A stretch of DNA of 64,000 bases from an uncultured Poribacteria bacterium (GTDB lineage: Bacteria; Poribacteria; WGA-4E; WGA-3G), in NCBI GenBank assembly GCA_958295855.1, contig OY282383.1, positions 4,382,481 to 4,446,480 of the forward strand, in the 5' to 3' direction. The notes beneath the pieces were generated by a model that saw only the letters and a list, made by a program, of their open reading frames with translations, searched no databases and was not told the DNA's origin. A program made the position numbers and the translations under genes. Each line of letters begins with the position of its first letter. The first letter of the stretch is position 1. Positions 61,357 through 64,000 of the stretch are shown one piece after another.

Positions 61357-62742
61357 TCACACCTCTACGCGGACAAAGGCAAGATACACACCCGATAGAA
61401 GCACTATCAGAAGCAGCACCAGTAGCATGACATCTGTTGCTGCCGTATTGAAATCCTGATTGAGGCTGAGCGTATCTTCAAATTTCGGAATCGCCGCAGC
61501 TGAGATTTTGCGCTGCGACATCCCCTCGCGACTCCCAATGATATGGAGACTCCGCGGATCTGCTCTATCCATGTCAACGACGAACTGACGAAATTGGCGA
61601 GCGTAACGCTGCGCATTTTCTAAGAATTGCAGATGCCGTTCAAACCCGGTCCCGGCGAACGATTCGAGGAGGTGCTGAAAAACCGCAGCTGGGGAAATGC
61701 GGCTTATAGTGCGAGCGAAAGCAACCTGAGCAATCTGTCGGTTTAAGTGTTCTTCATTCAATTTCTCCTCGTCCGCTGCATCTTTGACGTAGTACTCGGC
61801 TTGCAATTGCATTCTCCTGGAAGGTTCAGTCACCCCCTGTAGGCGAGACTCGTATGCCACTTCAAGTGCTTTAGCGGCTTGGTGTTGGTTGTTCCAGAAT
61901 TCGTCAGTGGACATCGGCGGTGAAAACCCACTGGCAATAGATGCCAAGGTTGAAGGCGTGAAAACCACAAAGACTACCCATATCAATAGCAGAATCACAA
62001 GGCTTACTGCACTTTCACGCACACGGGCGGAGATTAGCAAACCTAATGCGATAAAAAGACAGATATAGAGCATCGCGACGCTGAGAATCATGCCTAACCG
62101 CATCCATGCCTCGGCACCGAGTTGCACATCTCCCGATATGTAAATTAACAGAAGGTTCATCAACACTGCTAAAGCTAAGGGAATACTTAAGCTGATTAAG
62201 GCACCTAAAAACTTGCCGATGAGCACGGTGTGCCTCGGGATGGGATTTGCCAACATTAATCGGAGGGTGCCGCTCTCCCGTTCCCCGGCGATAGCATCGA
62301 AGGTGAATAAGAGCGCGATGAAACTCAAGACATAACCGATAATAAATGCCCAATCCACCTTCGTAAAGTCGGGCCGGATGTCCCGAAGGTTGGGTGTCGC
62401 AGCGGGATAGGTCATCCTCCAGACCCACATTTCGTTCCATCCATCTACATGTGTCGGTAAAAATGCTTCGCCGCCATCTGCACAGAAAGAGAGCTGTGAG
62501 GGTGCTTTGTGAAGTTCCCCCGGGCCCTCGGAAGCGAGGAGATAGAGACTATCGGTACGCGTGGATAAAACTTTCAGAGATTCGCCTACGTTCTCGCGAT
62601 ATTTCTGTAGCCGGTCTGGGTGTTCCCGATGATGCACGAGGGCATTAATTAGCATCAATGCCAACAGCAATAACGTTGTCAGGGCAAAGCGGAGGCTATT
62701 GAGGTTATCGTAGAGTTCGCGCTTTGTTATGTGCCAAATCAT
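61357..62742 (-). CDS. ABC-2 type permease (type A, second pair)
   Basis: 461 residues from ATG 62742. It parallels the 57486 protein throughout: MIWHITKRELYDNLNSLRFA against MILHIVQREFFDHLNSLRFA, GPGELHKAPSQLSFCADGGE, the conserved FDAIAGERESGTLRLMLANP segment, and final helices VMLLVLLLIVLLSGVYLAFV. The periplasmic coiled-coil loop is shorter. There is no good ribosome-binding site at this ATG; the strong one (GGAGGACTC) now lies beyond a composite repeat and starts a 29-codon ORF instead. Translation may therefore depend on re-initiation or be reduced. It pairs with the B-type gene at 63094, transcribed before it. Confidence 0.87.
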   Translation of the reverse strand: MIWHITKRELYDNLNSLRFALTTLLLLALMLINALVHHREHPDRLQKYRENVGESLKVLSTRTDSLYLLASEGPGELHKAPSQLSFCADGGEAFLPTHVDGWNEMWVWRMTYPAATPNLRDIRPDFTKVDWAFIIGYVLSFIALLFTFDAIAGERESGTLRLMLANPIPRHTVLIGKFLGALISLSIPLALAVLMNLLLIYISGDVQLGAEAWMRLGMILSVAMLYICLFIALGLLISARVRESAVSLVILLLIWVVFVVFTPSTLASIASGFSPPMSTDEFWNNQHQAAKALEVAYESRLQGVTEPSRRMQLQAEYYVKDAADEEKLNEEHLNRQIAQVAFARTISRISPAAVFQHLLESFAGTGFERHLQFLENAQRYARQFRQFVVDMDRADPRSLHIIGSREGMSQRKISAAAIPKFEDTLSLNQDFNTAATDVMLLVLLLIVLLSGVYLAFVRVEV

Positions 62743-62753
62743 TTTTTCATCAA

Positions 62754-62843
62754 TTACGTTTCTGCTCCGATTTTTCCGCATGAGGTATTTACCCCTGCAA
62801 AGCAGGGGCGGATACCCGGTTCAAAATCGGGTTTCTTATTCAT
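62754..62843 (-). CDS. 29-codon upstream ORF created by a composite repeat
   Basis: ATG 62843 follows GGAGGACTCAACA, the best ribosome-binding site in the area. The frame MNKKPDFEPGIRPCFAGV continues NTSCGKIGAET and stops at 62754-62756, 12 bp before the permease ATG. Almost all of it is repeat sequence (P2 with P1 inside). It may act as a leader peptide for the permease or be an accident of insertion. Confidence 0.5.
   Translation of the reverse strand: MNKKPDFEPGIRPCFAGVNTSCGKIGAET
62757..62838. repeat. Composite element: P1 nested in P2, in the permease leader
   Basis: P2 arms TTTCTGCTCCGATTTTTCCG and TTCAAAATCGGGTTTCTT flank a complete P1 palindrome (62784-62816). In the other P2 copies the centre is only ccgttgt. 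This shows that P1 inserts into P2. Confidence 0.88.
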
Positions 62844-62937
62844 TGTTGAGTCCTCCCTGCTAATTAAGGTTGCATAAGAAACCTCCGGCGAGAGCTACGA
62901 GGCGCGCATTAGCGCGCGTTTTTGGTATCCTGCCAAT

Positions 62938-63060
62938 GGTATTGGTTTCCCCTGCAAAGCAGGGGTTTCATACCAAGTTGTGAATGGCCAATGAACAACT
63001 TTTTTATTTCTTACATTGTTGTGAATTTTAATGAACAACTTTTTTATTTCTTACTTATGC
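62938..63060. repeat. P1 palindrome and two tandem P5 fragments before the last permease end
   Basis: A degenerate P1 (GGTATT...CCCCTGCAAAGCAGGGG...CATACC, 62938-62973) is followed by two copies of GAACAACTTTTTTATTTCTTAC, at about 62992 and 63034, each preceded by TTGTGAAT. Confidence 0.75.
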
Positions 63061-63093
63061 TGATTACTCCGCAAGGAAAGACAAAAAACCATT

Positions 63094-63999
63094 CTACACC
63101 TCGCTTTTGGTGAAAATCAGCACTATCGTCATGAACAGGGCAAGATTGCACATCAGCAATAGCAACACATCCGGGAATGCCCGCTTCGAATGTGTCCATG
63201 CATCGCTACGCGCAAAATCAAAGTGTGGCAAGGTACGCCACTCAACGCCTCCCTTGTCTGACGCAAACCATTCCCTTGAAGAAAACGCCTTTTTTGCGTA
63301 GAAATAGTCAATCACTGTCTGCCGGTACTGTTGTGCCGATGCGAAAAAATCTCGGATGCCATCCAGATCGGTGCCTGCCCATGCCTGTGTTGCTGCATCG
63401 TATATTCCGACTGGTGAGAGCTTCAACCACATTCTATCCATGGTAGCAGGCTGAACGAAAATGGCTTCGAGTGCCTGTTTTCTGATGAGCCATGCGCGCG
63501 TTGCCGTGCTGATAACTAGCGGTTCAAGGAAGTCATAATACGCTTGCACCTGCGGTACGCGCAGTTCGGATTCTGCCGGAATCTCTCGAACGTTGCTTCG
63601 TTGATGATGATAAGACTCGAGTGTTGATGGATTAACGTTAAAAAAAGAGTTCCAACTCTCACCTGCCCTATGCGTTAGTTCACGCACCGGATTATCCGCT
63701 GCAATGCCTGCATTTGCGAGGTACAGTTTTCGCTCCCGCTCAAACTCGTCCCACAATTGGTGAATTTGATTCGCTGCAGAGCTCAGGTGCGCGTGCGCGT
63801 TCGGCATCGGGTTAAGGGTGGCACGCGTCAAGTTCGGATAAACGAGAACCAGAAATCCCCAAATGAACATGGAGAGCATCAGCGAGGTATTCATTCGGCG
63901 AACCGTGGTTGAAATCAGCAATCCCATGAGGTAGAACACAGACAGATACGCCAGAGAAGTCAGCACAATGCCACCGATGCGGAGAAAATCATCTAGAGA
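63094..63999 (-). CDS. ABC-2 type permease (type B, second pair), N-terminus outside window
   Basis: 302 residues are visible and the frame is open to the window edge (SLDDFLRIGGIVLTSLAYLS continues the alignment with NTDDFLRIGGISFTTIVYLS of the 59188 gene), so the annotated GTG at 63966 is not the start. Two membrane segments (YLSVFYLMGLLIST, LMLSMFIWGFLVLVY), a long periplasmic domain (SPVGIYDAATQAWAGTDLDG) and a C-terminal helix LLLLMCNLALFMTIVLIFTK match the B-type paralogue. It would be transcribed before the A-type gene at 61357, so the two pairs form a B-A, B-A tandem arrangement. Confidence 0.85.
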   Translation of the reverse strand, partial: SLDDFLRIGGIVLTSLAYLSVFYLMGLLISTTVRRMNTSLMLSMFIWGFLVLVYPNLTRATLNPMPNAHAHLSSAANQIHQLWDEFERERKLYLANAGIAADNPVRELTHRAGESWNSFFNVNPSTLESYHHQRSNVREIPAESELRVPQVQAYYDFLEPLVISTATRAWLIRKQALEAIFVQPATMDRMWLKLSPVGIYDAATQAWAGTDLDGIRDFFASAQQYRQTVIDYFYAKKAFSSREWFASDKGGVEWRTLPHFDFARSDAWTHSKRAFPDVLLLLMCNLALFMTIVLIFTKSEV

Positions 64000-64000
64000 A

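Overview
The window comes from a Gram-negative, probably uncultured bacterium. It has outer-membrane beta-barrels, a PorV/PorQ-type protein, a TolC-type efflux protein, lipoproteins and many secreted LamG, CBM-like and Ig-like proteins. The mix of secreted lectin-like proteins, Gfo/Idh/MocA and Ldh_2 oxidoreductases, and small repeats scattered through genes resembles Candidatus Poribacteria-like genomes. That assignment is an impression, not a result.

Layout. (1) 3-8314 (+): a tightly packed four-gene module of two unrecognised proteins, a 1798-aa DEAD/DEAH helicase with a DUF1998-type zinc domain, and a Cas4/AddB-like PD-(D/E)XK nuclease. The nuclease is broken by a 54-bp palindromic element. 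(2) 8882-12431 (+): an orphan TAXI solute-binding lipoprotein coupled to thiO, then thiS and thiG (thiazole branch of thiamin synthesis). (3) 12519-15886: a duplicated-domain hypothetical protein, an outer-membrane barrel and a polytopic membrane protein. (4) 15974-21554 (-): a type III restriction-modification operon (mod, res). (5) 21740-26229: four secreted proteins sharing a C-terminal Trp-Gly tail, with an IS607-derived element lacking a transposase between them. (6) nadA, a PorV-like protein and a 3082-aa Ig-repeat surface protein (26850-38615). (7) 39152-43523: two oxidoreductases, a small conserved-looking protein and the bifunctional NAD(P)HX repair enzyme. (8) 43607-46255: a short-chain dehydrogenase gene split by a complete IS607-type element (tnpA, tnpB). 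(9) 46389-53433: hypothetical proteins, an ABC ATPase, a membrane-anchored Ig-like protein and a TolC-like protein. (10) A solo tnpB element, then on the minus strand a DUF4097 repeat protein and two tandem pairs of ABC-2 permeases. The last permease runs off the window.

The most striking property is the density of short palindromic or repetitive elements of at least five sequence families, called P1 to P6 here (P3 includes the CAGGCACAAGGC type). They lie not only between genes but inside them: in frame in the giant surface protein, in thiO and in the NAD(P)HX enzyme, at the N-termini of two secreted proteins, inside an omega-RNA-like region, and as a gene-breaking insertion in the nuclease. 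One composite copy (P1 nested in P2) sits between the ribosome-binding site and the CDS of an ABC permease and creates a new 29-codon upstream ORF. These elements seem to be active remodellers of coding sequence in this genome.

No rRNA, tRNA, CRISPR array or thiamin riboswitch was recognised.
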